The position numbers and the translations under genes were made by a program. From the NCBI GenBank assembly GCA_902492205.1, contig CABUKU010000018.1, positions 1 to 64,000 of the forward strand: a stretch of DNA of 64,000 nt, in the 5' to 3' direction. Positions 8,196 through 15,496 of this stretch are shown piece by piece (within the stretch, counting starts at the first letter, position 1; every line of letters begins with the position of its first letter). The notes beneath the pieces are model-generated. The model was given only the letters and a program-made list of their open reading frames with translations. It was not told where the DNA came from and made no database searches. Origin of the DNA: an uncultured Bacteroides sp. (GTDB taxonomy: Bacteria; Bacteroidota; Bacteroidia; Bacteroidales; Bacteroidaceae).

Positions 8196-8226
8196 TTGGG
8201 GAATACTATTGTTTGAGCTATCTTTG
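8196..8226 (+). promoter_or_regulatory. promoter inside the invertible segment, pointing away from upxY
   Basis: TATCTTTG (8219-8226) is an exact match to the Bacteroides -7 element TAnnTTTG. A TTGG at 8196-8199 stands 19 bases upstream as a weak -33 element. Transcription would start near 8233 and run rightwards, through the repeat and antisense into the 3' end of the recombinase gene. Confidence 0.6.
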
Positions 8227-8260
8227 CATCGTTTTAGTACTGTGTATACTCCTCTATGAG

Positions 8261-8279
8261 TTCTCACTCTTATGTAGAG
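8261..8279 (-). repeat. right inverted repeat of the invertible segment
   Basis: TTCTCACTCTTATGTAGAG, the exact reverse complement of 8004-8022. It ends 14 bases before the stop codon of the adjacent recombinase gene. Confidence 0.92.
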
Positions 8280-8293
8280 TAAACAATTACATG

Positions 8294-9373
8294 TCAATTA
8301 AAAATCATTTTGATTAATCCGGAATTTGCTTCATTTACTGCTGTTTCATTTTCGATGCTTTTAATGTAAATAAGTGTCGTTTTAATAGAAGTGTGTCCGA
8401 GGGCTTTTGAGATTACTCCCAGATCTATTTTTTTACGGAAAGCAAGGCTCGCCCAAGTATGACGTGCTACATAGAAGGAAAGGGGAATATCAATACCCGA
8501 ACGCTTTCCTAATTCCTTGAGCAGACGGTTGTAGTAACAGCCTTTTGAGCGATATTGGGTGTCAGCTATGGTATCATCGGGAGAGGTGAGGATAGGAAAA
8601 ATGTAGTTACTGTCGGGTGAAGTATAGCGCCTAATGATTCTTTGCATGCAAGGTTCTAGTTTGATACGTATTTCCTGGTGGGTTTTGTGTCTTTTATAGA
8701 TGATGTACCCGTCTTGAATTTGTTTCTTTTTAAGATACGCCATGTCTACAAAAGACATTCCCCGGGTGTAGAAACAAAAAAGAAACAGGTCACGAACGAA
8801 GGCATCAAGACTTTTATCAGGAAGGGGAAGCGATTGAAGTTTTTGCATGCAAGATGCGGAAATGGCCCGTTTGGTGGTTTCTCCTATTTTGGTATAAACT
8901 TGTTTGAAGGGGTGGCATTGAGGGGTAAGTTTGTTTTTTACGGCTTTGTTATAAATGGAACGCAATGCCCGCATGTAGCATGAGATGGTATTCATACTGA
9001 CATCTTCCAGGATGAGCCATTCCTGATAGGTAATCATCCTATGCTCCGTTATATCTTTGAAAGCTATTTTTTTGTTTTTGAAAAAGCGTGTGAGAGAGTT
9101 TAGAGCGGTTTGGTAATTGCATGCAGTTCGTTGCCGTTTTTGCTTTTTCATGTAACTCACTTGGCTTTGGGCGTAGCGTGTAAATGAGTTCTTTTCGGGT
9201 TGTGCCCTGCTTGGCAGAGGGGGAAGCGGAGGTTGTGCCGTTATTTCCGCCATATATTTTTCTAATATGCCCCGTAGCAACGGGGAGAGTATTTCTTCTG
9301 CTTTTTCTTCTATAATGCAGAGAACCTTGTCGGCAAGTTCTTTTTCGATGGTGTGAATGTAATCATTGTCCAT
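8294..9373 (-). CDS. tyrosine recombinase (DNA invertase) of the promoter switch
   Basis: A 359-residue phage-integrase-family recombinase. The N-terminal SAM-like core-binding domain spans about residues 60-150 and the catalytic domain 165-350. Visible catalytic residues are Arg204 (FYTRGMSF), Lys230 (KRHKT), Arg304 (YVARHTW), His327 (LGHTS) and the nucleophile Tyr336 (TLIYIK). The usual HxxR box reads YVAR, so its first His is Tyr301. The gene runs towards the invertible segment and ends 14 bases from the right repeat, which makes it the obvious catalyst of inversion. It could also act on other sites in the genome. Confidence 0.9.
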   Translation of the reverse strand: MDNDYIHTIEKELADKVLCIIEEKAEEILSPLLRGILEKYMAEITAQPPLPPLPSRAQPEKNSFTRYAQSQVSYMKKQKRQRTACNYQTALNSLTRFFKNKKIAFKDITEHRMITYQEWLILEDVSMNTISCYMRALRSIYNKAVKNKLTPQCHPFKQVYTKIGETTKRAISASCMQKLQSLPLPDKSLDAFVRDLFLFCFYTRGMSFVDMAYLKKKQIQDGYIIYKRHKTHQEIRIKLEPCMQRIIRRYTSPDSNYIFPILTSPDDTIADTQYRSKGCYYNRLLKELGKRSGIDIPLSFYVARHTWASLAFRKKIDLGVISKALGHTSIKTTLIYIKSIENETAVNEANSGLIKMIFN

Positions 9374-9490
9374 AAATTTGTTATTTTGCTGTTTTTAGCG
9401 CGCAAAATAACTTAACTTGCCCTAACCATTGTACAAGCAAAAAAACAATATTTCTATATTATTGTTATTATAAACGTGTTCCGCCAATCC

Positions 9491-9724
9491 TTATGCAGCA
9501 GTACCTATTTCATATAAAAATTCAGGAGCTAAATCTGCACCATTTACCCATTCAATCGTAACATGGGTTAATCCATATTGAATAAACTTTTCTTTATCCA
9601 ACAATTCTCCGAAAACCTCACCTGTAAGATAAGGCTTTAGATCAACTTTCTTCTTACTCCCATCACTGAAAGTTACAAGAAGCTCATAATCTTTAATATA
9701 GTCAACATCCACAACTCGTAACAT
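9491..9724 (-). CDS. DUF2442 protein
   Basis: A 77-residue protein matching the DUF2442 family: an N-terminal VVDVDYIKDYELLVTFSDG, then KVDLKPYLTG and a C-terminal WVNGADLAPEFLYE. DUF2442 proteins typically accompany DUF4160 proteins as two-gene units that have been proposed as toxin-antitoxin pairs without firm mechanism. The gene follows its DUF4160 partner by 6 bases and is co-directional with the recombinase, 117 bases away. Confidence 0.85.
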   Translation of the reverse strand: MLRVVDVDYIKDYELLVTFSDGSKKKVDLKPYLTGEVFGELLDKEKFIQYGLTHVTIEWVNGADLAPEFLYEIGTAA

Positions 9725-9730
9725 AGGTGT

Positions 9731-9988
9731 TTATTTTAAAGGTTCTATTTTATCTATTTTTTCACCTCTTTGAGCTTTTTCCCATAAAGTGAGTATTTCC
9801 GATTCATGTAAATCAATCCATTGATTGACTTTTGCAATAACCTTTGCGGGAGCTTGCCCATCTACAATTCTATCTAATACACTAATGGAACATTCATAGT
9901 TACCATAAGTAAAATGAATATGAGGCGGATTATGATCTCTCCAATAAAGACTTATTATAATTCCAAAGAATCTACAGATTTCAGGCAT
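9731..9988 (-). CDS. DUF4160 protein
   Basis: An 85-residue protein of the DUF4160 family, recognised by MPEICRFFGIIISLYWRDHN, then PPHIHFTYGNYECSISV and a C-terminal Trp-rich helix (VNQWIDLHESEILTLWEKA). The conserved His residues of PPHIH suggest a metal or catalytic site, but the activity of the family is not known to me. It is the first gene of a two-gene unit with DUF2442 and has a well-placed promoter upstream (10016-10047). Confidence 0.85.
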   Translation of the reverse strand: MPEICRFFGIIISLYWRDHNPPHIHFTYGNYECSISVLDRIVDGQAPAKVIAKVNQWIDLHESEILTLWEKAQRGEKIDKIEPLK

Positions 9989-10015
9989 ATTATTGCTACT
10001 TTTAATATTGTGATA

Positions 10016-10047
10016 TAAAGATAGGAAATTATTTTATTATTTGCAAA
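10016..10047 (-). promoter_or_regulatory. promoter of the DUF4160/DUF2442 pair
   Basis: On the minus strand, TTTG (10047-10044) and TATCTTTA (10023-10016) are separated by 20 bases, close to the Bacteroides TTTG/TAnnTTTG consensus (last base A instead of G). The start codon lies 28 bases downstream. Confidence 0.5.
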
Positions 10048-10051
10048 CAAT

Positions 10052-10624
10052 TTAATAAAGTAAAAATCCGACTGCTCCCATGACAAGAATCATAAGGATG
10101 GGATTGATTTTATATTTATACGTCCCGACGAATGCTACGATGAAGATAATGCAACTTATGATGAATGTGTATCGGTCTGTATTGAAACTACCGAAGTTTT
10201 CGGCATTCATAAGTAGCAAGGAAGCTGATGCAAGCAAACCTACTACCGCAGGGCGCAGTCCGCTGAAAACAGCTTCTACCGAAGGATGTTTCTGGTATTT
10301 CAAGAAGAATTTGCTGATGAGTAACATCAGGATGAAAGAAGGGAATACTACGGCAAAGGTGGCGGTGCATGAGCCGAGTATGCCCATCCACTGTGAATAC
10401 CCGGCATTGCAGATAGCTGTGTAGCCTACGTAAGTTGCCGAGTTGATGCCGATAGGACCCGGTGTCATCTGGCTGATGGCAACAATGTCTGTAAATTCTT
10501 GTGTGTTGAGCCACTGGTAGCGGGTTACTACTTCGCCTTGTATCAATGAAATCATGGCATAACCACCGCCGAAACCAAATAATCCGATTTTGAAGAATGT
10601 ATAGAATAGTTGTAAGAATATCAT
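10052..10624 (-). CDS. half-size chromate-family transporter, subunit 2
   Basis: A 190-residue membrane protein with one CHR domain and about six hydrophobic spans. Family motifs are FGFGGGYAMISLIQGEVV near the N-terminus and TPGPIGINSATYVGY. Half-size CHR proteins come as adjacent pairs and are thought to work as heterodimers exporting chromate or a similar oxyanion. Its ATG overlaps the stop of the upstream CHR gene (ATGA), so the pair is coupled. The true substrate in a gut anaerobe is unknown. Confidence 0.88.
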   Translation of the reverse strand: MIFLQLFYTFFKIGLFGFGGGYAMISLIQGEVVTRYQWLNTQEFTDIVAISQMTPGPIGINSATYVGYTAICNAGYSQWMGILGSCTATFAVVFPSFILMLLISKFFLKYQKHPSVEAVFSGLRPAVVGLLASASLLLMNAENFGSFNTDRYTFIISCIIFIVAFVGTYKYKINPILMILVMGAVGFLLY

Positions 10625-11166
10625 GATTGAGCCTTTCTTTTAAGTCGTCCGTAAATGTAACCGCCTACTCCGGCAAATATAATGATATAGATAGGGGAAA
10701 CTCCCAACAGCCATATCAACAAGGTGGAGACGATAGGAATATAAATAGTGTACCGGTTGATTCTTGCCGCTTTTGCCATATTGAAACAGGGGGCAGCGAT
10801 GAGGGCGACTACTGCCGGACGTATTCCTTTAAATATGCGCTCTACTATCGGATTATCCTGGAAACTGTGGAAAAACAGTGCAATTGCCAACATGATAACG
10901 AATGAGGGCAGAATAGTTCCTAAAGTAGTGACTATGCTTCCTCTGACACCTCTGAGTTTATAACCGATAAAAATAGCGATATTAACGGCAAAGATTCCCG
11001 GAGTGGATTGTGCGATGGCGAGCAGGTCGATAAAATCGTCTTTGCCGATCCACTTTCGTTTGTCTATAATTTCATTTTCGATGAGCGGCACCATGGCATA
11101 CCCTCCTCCGATGGTAAAAGCGCCTATTTTACAGAATATCCAAAAAAACGATAAATATATGTTCAT
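10621..11166 (-). CDS. half-size chromate-family transporter, subunit 1
   Basis: A 181-residue CHR-domain membrane protein with the motifs FTIGGGYAMVPLIENEII and TPGIFAVNIAIFIGYK and several hydrophobic spans. It pairs with the downstream CHR gene. The start codon shares one base with the stop of the hybrid two-component regulator upstream (TAATG on the minus strand), so its translation is probably coupled to that regulator. Confidence 0.88.
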   Translation of the reverse strand: MNIYLSFFWIFCKIGAFTIGGGYAMVPLIENEIIDKRKWIGKDDFIDLLAIAQSTPGIFAVNIAIFIGYKLRGVRGSIVTTLGTILPSFVIMLAIALFFHSFQDNPIVERIFKGIRPAVVALIAAPCFNMAKAARINRYTIYIPIVSTLLIWLLGVSPIYIIIFAGVGGYIYGRLKRKAQS

Positions 11167-14100
11167 TACTTTCCTTTTTGTGCGTATTTACTTGGGCTTA
11201 ATGTGAATTGTTTCTTAAACACCGCCGTGAAATATTTCGGATCGTTGAATCCTACCATATCGGCAATTTCGCCGATTGTATGGGATGTGGTTTTTAACAA
11301 ATGGGCGGCGTGGTTCATGCGTGTTGAACGAATCAGATCGGATGGAGATTGTTCGGTCAGCGCCTTTATTTTATTGTAGAGGCTGGTGCGACTCATGCCT
11401 ATTTCCGTGCAGAGGATGTCTACCGTGAAATCCTGATCATCGATATGCTCCATAATGATTTCCTGTGTCTTTACCATAAATTGCATATCGAGATCGTTTT
11501 CACAATTGGGACATTCTATGTCCATGTTCTCCATTTGTGTGAATTTCTGTCGCCAAATGGCCCTGTTGGCAAGCAAATTGGCAATTTCGGCTTTTAAGAT
11601 ACCAATGTCGAACGGCTTGGTAATATACTTGTCTGCCTTGGTATTCAAACCTTTGATAACATCTTCCGTCTCACTCAGTGCGGTGAGCAAAATGATTGGT
11701 ATGTGGGATGTTTCAATATTGTTTTTGATAATGGCTGCCAATTGATCACCTCTCAAAGTCGGCATCATTATATCCGATATGATCAGGTTCACATTGTTAT
11801 TTTTGATAAACTCGAGAGCTTCCTCACCATCAGCGGCAAGAAAAACTACATAAGTTTCGGACAAAGAACGTTTCAGGTAAGCACGTAACTCATCATTATC
11901 TTCAACAATCAATATGCGTTGTGCCTGTGGGTTAGTTGTTGCAGGGACAGGAGTATAAGAGGTTGTCTCTGTTGGAGAATACTTGGCAAGCGTGTTGCTG
12001 AAATTGCTCTCCACACCTTCTTCCGGTAATCCTATCTGTGCTTTCTTGAAATGATTGTGCCCGTGACGGAAGGTTACTTTGAAACAAGAACCCTGGTTTT
12101 CGGCACTTTTGTATGTAATTTCCCCTTTATGGGCTTTTACGAGTTTCCAGATGAGAAGCAGACCAATGCCACTGCCGCTTATTTTTGAATTAATGGCATT
12201 GCTTCCTCTAAAGAATAATTTGAAAAGTTTCTTTTGTTCGTTCTCCGGAATACCGATACCTGTATCACGGATTTCAATGGTCCATGTATTCTCATTGCTA
12301 TATGCGGATAAAGTTACCTGACCGTTTTCCGGAGTGTATTTAATGGCATTTGACATCAGATTCTTCAAAATGGAATCCATTTTGTTCCGGTCAAACCATA
12401 CGTTTAGGAAGCGGAAATTGGTTTCATATGTCAGCTTCACATTTTTACTTTCCGCATAAGACCTGAAGAGCCGGATTGTTTCTTCGAGGAAAGAATATAA
12501 TTCATATTCGGCTACATGCATCTTGGGAGAATACACATCCGCTTTTTCGAAATTGATAAGGTTGGTAATCAGCCTGAATAATACGTTTGTGCTCCTTAAT
12601 GCCATTACTATATTGTTTCTGGCTTCCGGTGATAAACTTTTATCTTCTAATAATTCGTCCAAGGGCGCTTTGATAAGTGATAACGGTGTGCGTATATCAT
12701 GGGCTGTATTGACGAAAAAGTTTATTTTATCGGCAGAAGTTTTCCGTTCTTTTTTCATGAGCTTGTAACGCAAGATTCCCCAGAAAAGTACAACTCCTAA
12801 AATAAAATAGACGATAAGTGCCCACACTGTCAGATAGAAAGGTGGAGCAATGACAATGTCGATACTTTTTTCTTCAATGATACGTTGGTCTTCACGTGAA
12901 ATGGCGCGTACATGCAGAGTGTATTTGCCCGGATCAAGGTTGGTGAAACGTATCAAATCTTCTTCACTCGGCTTGTTCCATTTATCATAGAAGCCTGCCA
13001 ATTTCCATGAATAAAGGATATTGGACGGGTAGTCATAATTGATGGAAGAAAGGCGTATGGAGAAAATATTTTGGTCTGATTCCAGTTCCAATTTCTTAAC
13101 CCTGTCTATATCTTCTTTCAACGGTGAGTTCTCATCTCCCGAATAAACGGTTTGATAGAATAAACGGAAATCACTGAATACCAGTTGCGTTTTGTAATTC
13201 ATGGGAAGATGAGTGTTTTTAGGGAATGCAATTACTCCGTCGGAAGTTCCCATGTAGAATTTTCCGTCACTGCAATAAGTTCCTGAAGTGGAGTTAAAGT
13301 GGTCGGACATCAATCCTTGTTCCTTTGTCCAGTTATGGAATGTTTCGTGTTTGGTGTCGAAACGCACCATGCTGTTTTCAGTAGCTAAAATCAGTGTATT
13401 GGGAGGTGATGGTAAAATTGTATATATGTTGTTTGAAATTAATGCGCAATTATTTTTCTGGAAGTTAGTAAACGTTTGTTTCTTGTCATCGTATATAAAT
13501 AGTCCGTAATTGGCTGTGCCGATATAGAGCGGCCCATTTTTTTCTTGATATAAGGAGTGAATGTAAGCAGCTTCACCCGGTAAACGCAACAATGTAGATT
13601 TACCGTTTTTCTTGTTAAGCATATATAATCCGTTAGCCGTCCCGATCCACATATGGAGGGAGTCTTTTTCAATAATGGTGTTGATAGAATGTATATTAGG
13701 ATAAACTTTGATTGAATTGTTACTTAAATTAAAACATTTCAGGTGATAATATCCTCCCACCCAGATCTGTTCATGGGAATCTTTAAATATGGAACGGATA
13801 TATTTATCAGGGCGCATATTCGTCCATCCGAATTTTGCAGGAGTGAAAAAGTCTGTTTGATGTGTCTTCTTATTGATTTCGTATATTCCCGAAGCATATC
13901 CGCCTGCCCAGATAATTCCCGGACTGACTTCACAAAGGGTTATGTAAATGTGAGTTTTGGATTTGGGTGAATAATGGAATGATGATGAATAGTTGGTCCA
14001 TATCTGTGTCTTGGTATTTAGAAGGCTGATACCATTATTGGTAGCAAACCAAAGATCACCATCGGAGTCTTCGATAACTGCGTTAACCTGATCGTTTATC

Positions 14101-15140
14101 AAAGAGTTTTTATTGCCGATAGCGTGTTTTATCCATTCATATTTCGGAAAGCGGTTATTGAGTACGGTTATGCCTATGGGATAGTTTGCCATCCATATAC
14201 GTTTTTCATCATCAATATAAATGTCATTGATGGTGTTGCCGTTCATTTTATTGTTGTTGTTATAATCGGCTGTTATATAAGGCCCAGATTGACAGGAGTG
14301 TACATTCATTTTATAAACGCCTGCTCCGTCGGTTGCGATCAGGATTTCATTTTGATTCAGTGATTTGATGCAGTTTATATTAATATCTGTAAGCTCGGTT
14401 TGAGGTTGGATAAGTTGTTTGCTATGCAAATCATAGACAAACACTCCTCTGAAAAAACAACCTATGAATAACCTGTTGCTTGGTTTATGATAATATAGTT
14501 CATTGACCTTGATGGACATATTGCTTAAAGAGTCCGAAGATATTATCTTAATCTTATTATTTTTTAATAGGCCAATGTAGAACCCGGTATCAGTGCCGAA
14601 ACAATAAGTGTTCTTTTCTATCTGGACCATATTGTTTATGCCCTGCCAGTCTTCATTTTGTATCTTTATTAACTTATTGGAGCCAATGTTATATATGTAC
14701 TGTCCATTATTTGTAGTGCAGAGCCATATATTATTATTAGCATCTATATATGAATAATTGATAGGAAAGTCTCTGTAGTTTTCGTCTGATTTTAAATCAC
14801 AGATTAGTTGAAAATTGTCATGCAGAATATTATATCGGAATATTTGTCCGTTTTTACCTATTTCCCACATGGTGCCGGTTGTGTCGGTATATAACTTGTT
14901 CAGGTTCTCAAAAGAGTTTACGTCCTTTCCGTTTGATACAAGTTTGTAGTGCTTGAATTGCTTGCCGTTGAAGCGGTCTATTCCTTCTTGGGTAAGAAAC
15001 CACATGTAACCCTTTTGGTCTTTTTGTATGGAATACACTCTTCTGTTGCTCAACCCGTCTTCTACACCAATGTATCTATAGTTCTGTGCCACAGAGGAAC
15101 AGGTTATAATCAAAAAGAAACAAAATAATATATTTCTCAT
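11166..15140 (-). CDS. hybrid two-component system regulator (HTCS)
   Basis: A 1324-residue one-protein signalling system. Order: signal peptide (MRNILFCFFLIITCSSVAQ), two beta-propellers built from reg_prop repeats, a Y_Y_Y domain, a membrane span (about residues 767-792), HisKA (His in NTAHDIRTPL, near 810), HATPase_c (EIRDTGIGIP), a receiver (ILIVEDNDELRAYL, phospho-Asp in ISDIMMPTLRGD, from about 1078) and a C-terminal AraC-type DNA-binding domain (KYFTAVFKKQF). Such regulators bind a periplasmic ligand, usually an oligosaccharide, and activate nearby genes. The frame is open to 15407, but I start at 15140 because the signal peptide begins there. No polysaccharide-utilisation genes adjoin it; it is coupled to chromate-family transporters. 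Confidence 0.93.
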   Translation of the reverse strand: MRNILFCFFLIITCSSVAQNYRYIGVEDGLSNRRVYSIQKDQKGYMWFLTQEGIDRFNGKQFKHYKLVSNGKDVNSFENLNKLYTDTTGTMWEIGKNGQIFRYNILHDNFQLICDLKSDENYRDFPINYSYIDANNNIWLCTTNNGQYIYNIGSNKLIKIQNEDWQGINNMVQIEKNTYCFGTDTGFYIGLLKNNKIKIISSDSLSNMSIKVNELYYHKPSNRLFIGCFFRGVFVYDLHSKQLIQPQTELTDININCIKSLNQNEILIATDGAGVYKMNVHSCQSGPYITADYNNNNKMNGNTINDIYIDDEKRIWMANYPIGITVLNNRFPKYEWIKHAIGNKNSLINDQVNAVIEDSDGDLWFATNNGISLLNTKTQIWTNYSSSFHYSPKSKTHIYITLCEVSPGIIWAGGYASGIYEINKKTHQTDFFTPAKFGWTNMRPDKYIRSIFKDSHEQIWVGGYYHLKCFNLSNNSIKVYPNIHSINTIIEKDSLHMWIGTANGLYMLNKKNGKSTLLRLPGEAAYIHSLYQEKNGPLYIGTANYGLFIYDDKKQTFTNFQKNNCALISNNIYTILPSPPNTLILATENSMVRFDTKHETFHNWTKEQGLMSDHFNSTSGTYCSDGKFYMGTSDGVIAFPKNTHLPMNYKTQLVFSDFRLFYQTVYSGDENSPLKEDIDRVKKLELESDQNIFSIRLSSINYDYPSNILYSWKLAGFYDKWNKPSEEDLIRFTNLDPGKYTLHVRAISREDQRIIEEKSIDIVIAPPFYLTVWALIVYFILGVVLFWGILRYKLMKKERKTSADKINFFVNTAHDIRTPLSLIKAPLDELLEDKSLSPEARNNIVMALRSTNVLFRLITNLINFEKADVYSPKMHVAEYELYSFLEETIRLFRSYAESKNVKLTYETNFRFLNVWFDRNKMDSILKNLMSNAIKYTPENGQVTLSAYSNENTWTIEIRDTGIGIPENEQKKLFKLFFRGSNAINSKISGSGIGLLLIWKLVKAHKGEITYKSAENQGSCFKVTFRHGHNHFKKAQIGLPEEGVESNFSNTLAKYSPTETTSYTPVPATTNPQAQRILIVEDNDELRAYLKRSLSETYVVFLAADGEEALEFIKNNNVNLIISDIMMPTLRGDQLAAIIKNNIETSHIPIILLTALSETEDVIKGLNTKADKYITKPFDIGILKAEIANLLANRAIWRQKFTQMENMDIECPNCENDLDMQFMVKTQEIIMEHIDDQDFTVDILCTEIGMSRTSLYNKIKALTEQSPSDLIRSTRMNHAAHLLKTTSHTIGEIADMVGFNDPKYFTAVFKKQFTLSPSKYAQKGK

Positions 15141-15433
15141 ATCAGGTTTACATTTAGTGTGATGTCGTTTTACAAAATTCGTGAAAATAAATGACATGTC
15201 AAAGAAACCTCGTAAAAAAATATCTTTGATGAACGTTATATGAAAGTTATGGATAATATTGTTAAGTATTTTCCTCGTTTTGCTTTCATCTTGTAATTTG
15301 AAGTTATCAAAGTTCATACACAAGTCGTTTCTTGAATTATCAATATATAACGATTCTTGGTGAAAAATGATGATTGAAATATCATCTATTTTCATACAGG
15401 CTCTCATTTTTCACATTTGGACAGATCAGAAAC
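15141..15433. other. intergenic stretch upstream of the hybrid regulator
   Basis: AT-rich DNA of 293 bases between the regulator start and the purL terminator. The regulator frame stays open through most of it but encodes nothing resembling a domain. I found no exact TAnnTTTG promoter on the minus strand; TAACTTTC at about 15242-15249 is the nearest match. Confidence 0.4.
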
Positions 15434-15470
15434 AAAGAATCACCGAATGTTGGTACATCGGTGATTCTTT
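15434..15470 (-). terminator. intrinsic terminator of purL
   Basis: A perfect 13-bp stem (15434-15446 with 15458-15470) around an 11-base loop, followed on the minus strand by TGTTTCTG. It lies 27 bases past the purL stop. Confidence 0.8.
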
Positions 15471-15496
15471 AGATTGTGATTATATCATTTGGGAGA

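Larger units (their letters stand above)
8004..8279. other. invertible promoter segment of the capsule-type operon
   Basis: The segment is bounded by perfect 19-bp inverted repeats and lies between the upxY leader and a tyrosine recombinase gene, the layout of phase-variable capsule promoters in Bacteroides. The 238 internal bases contain one good promoter (8196-8226, plus strand), which reads away from upxY. No TAnnTTTG was found on the minus strand within the segment. As given, the operon therefore reads as OFF. Inversion would place the -7 element at about 8057-8064 on the minus strand, roughly 190 bases before the upxY start. Confidence 0.85.

Noticed and set aside
15141..15407. N-terminal extension of the hybrid regulator by 89 residues
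   Set aside because: The extension encodes no domain and would bury the signal peptide that begins at 15140.
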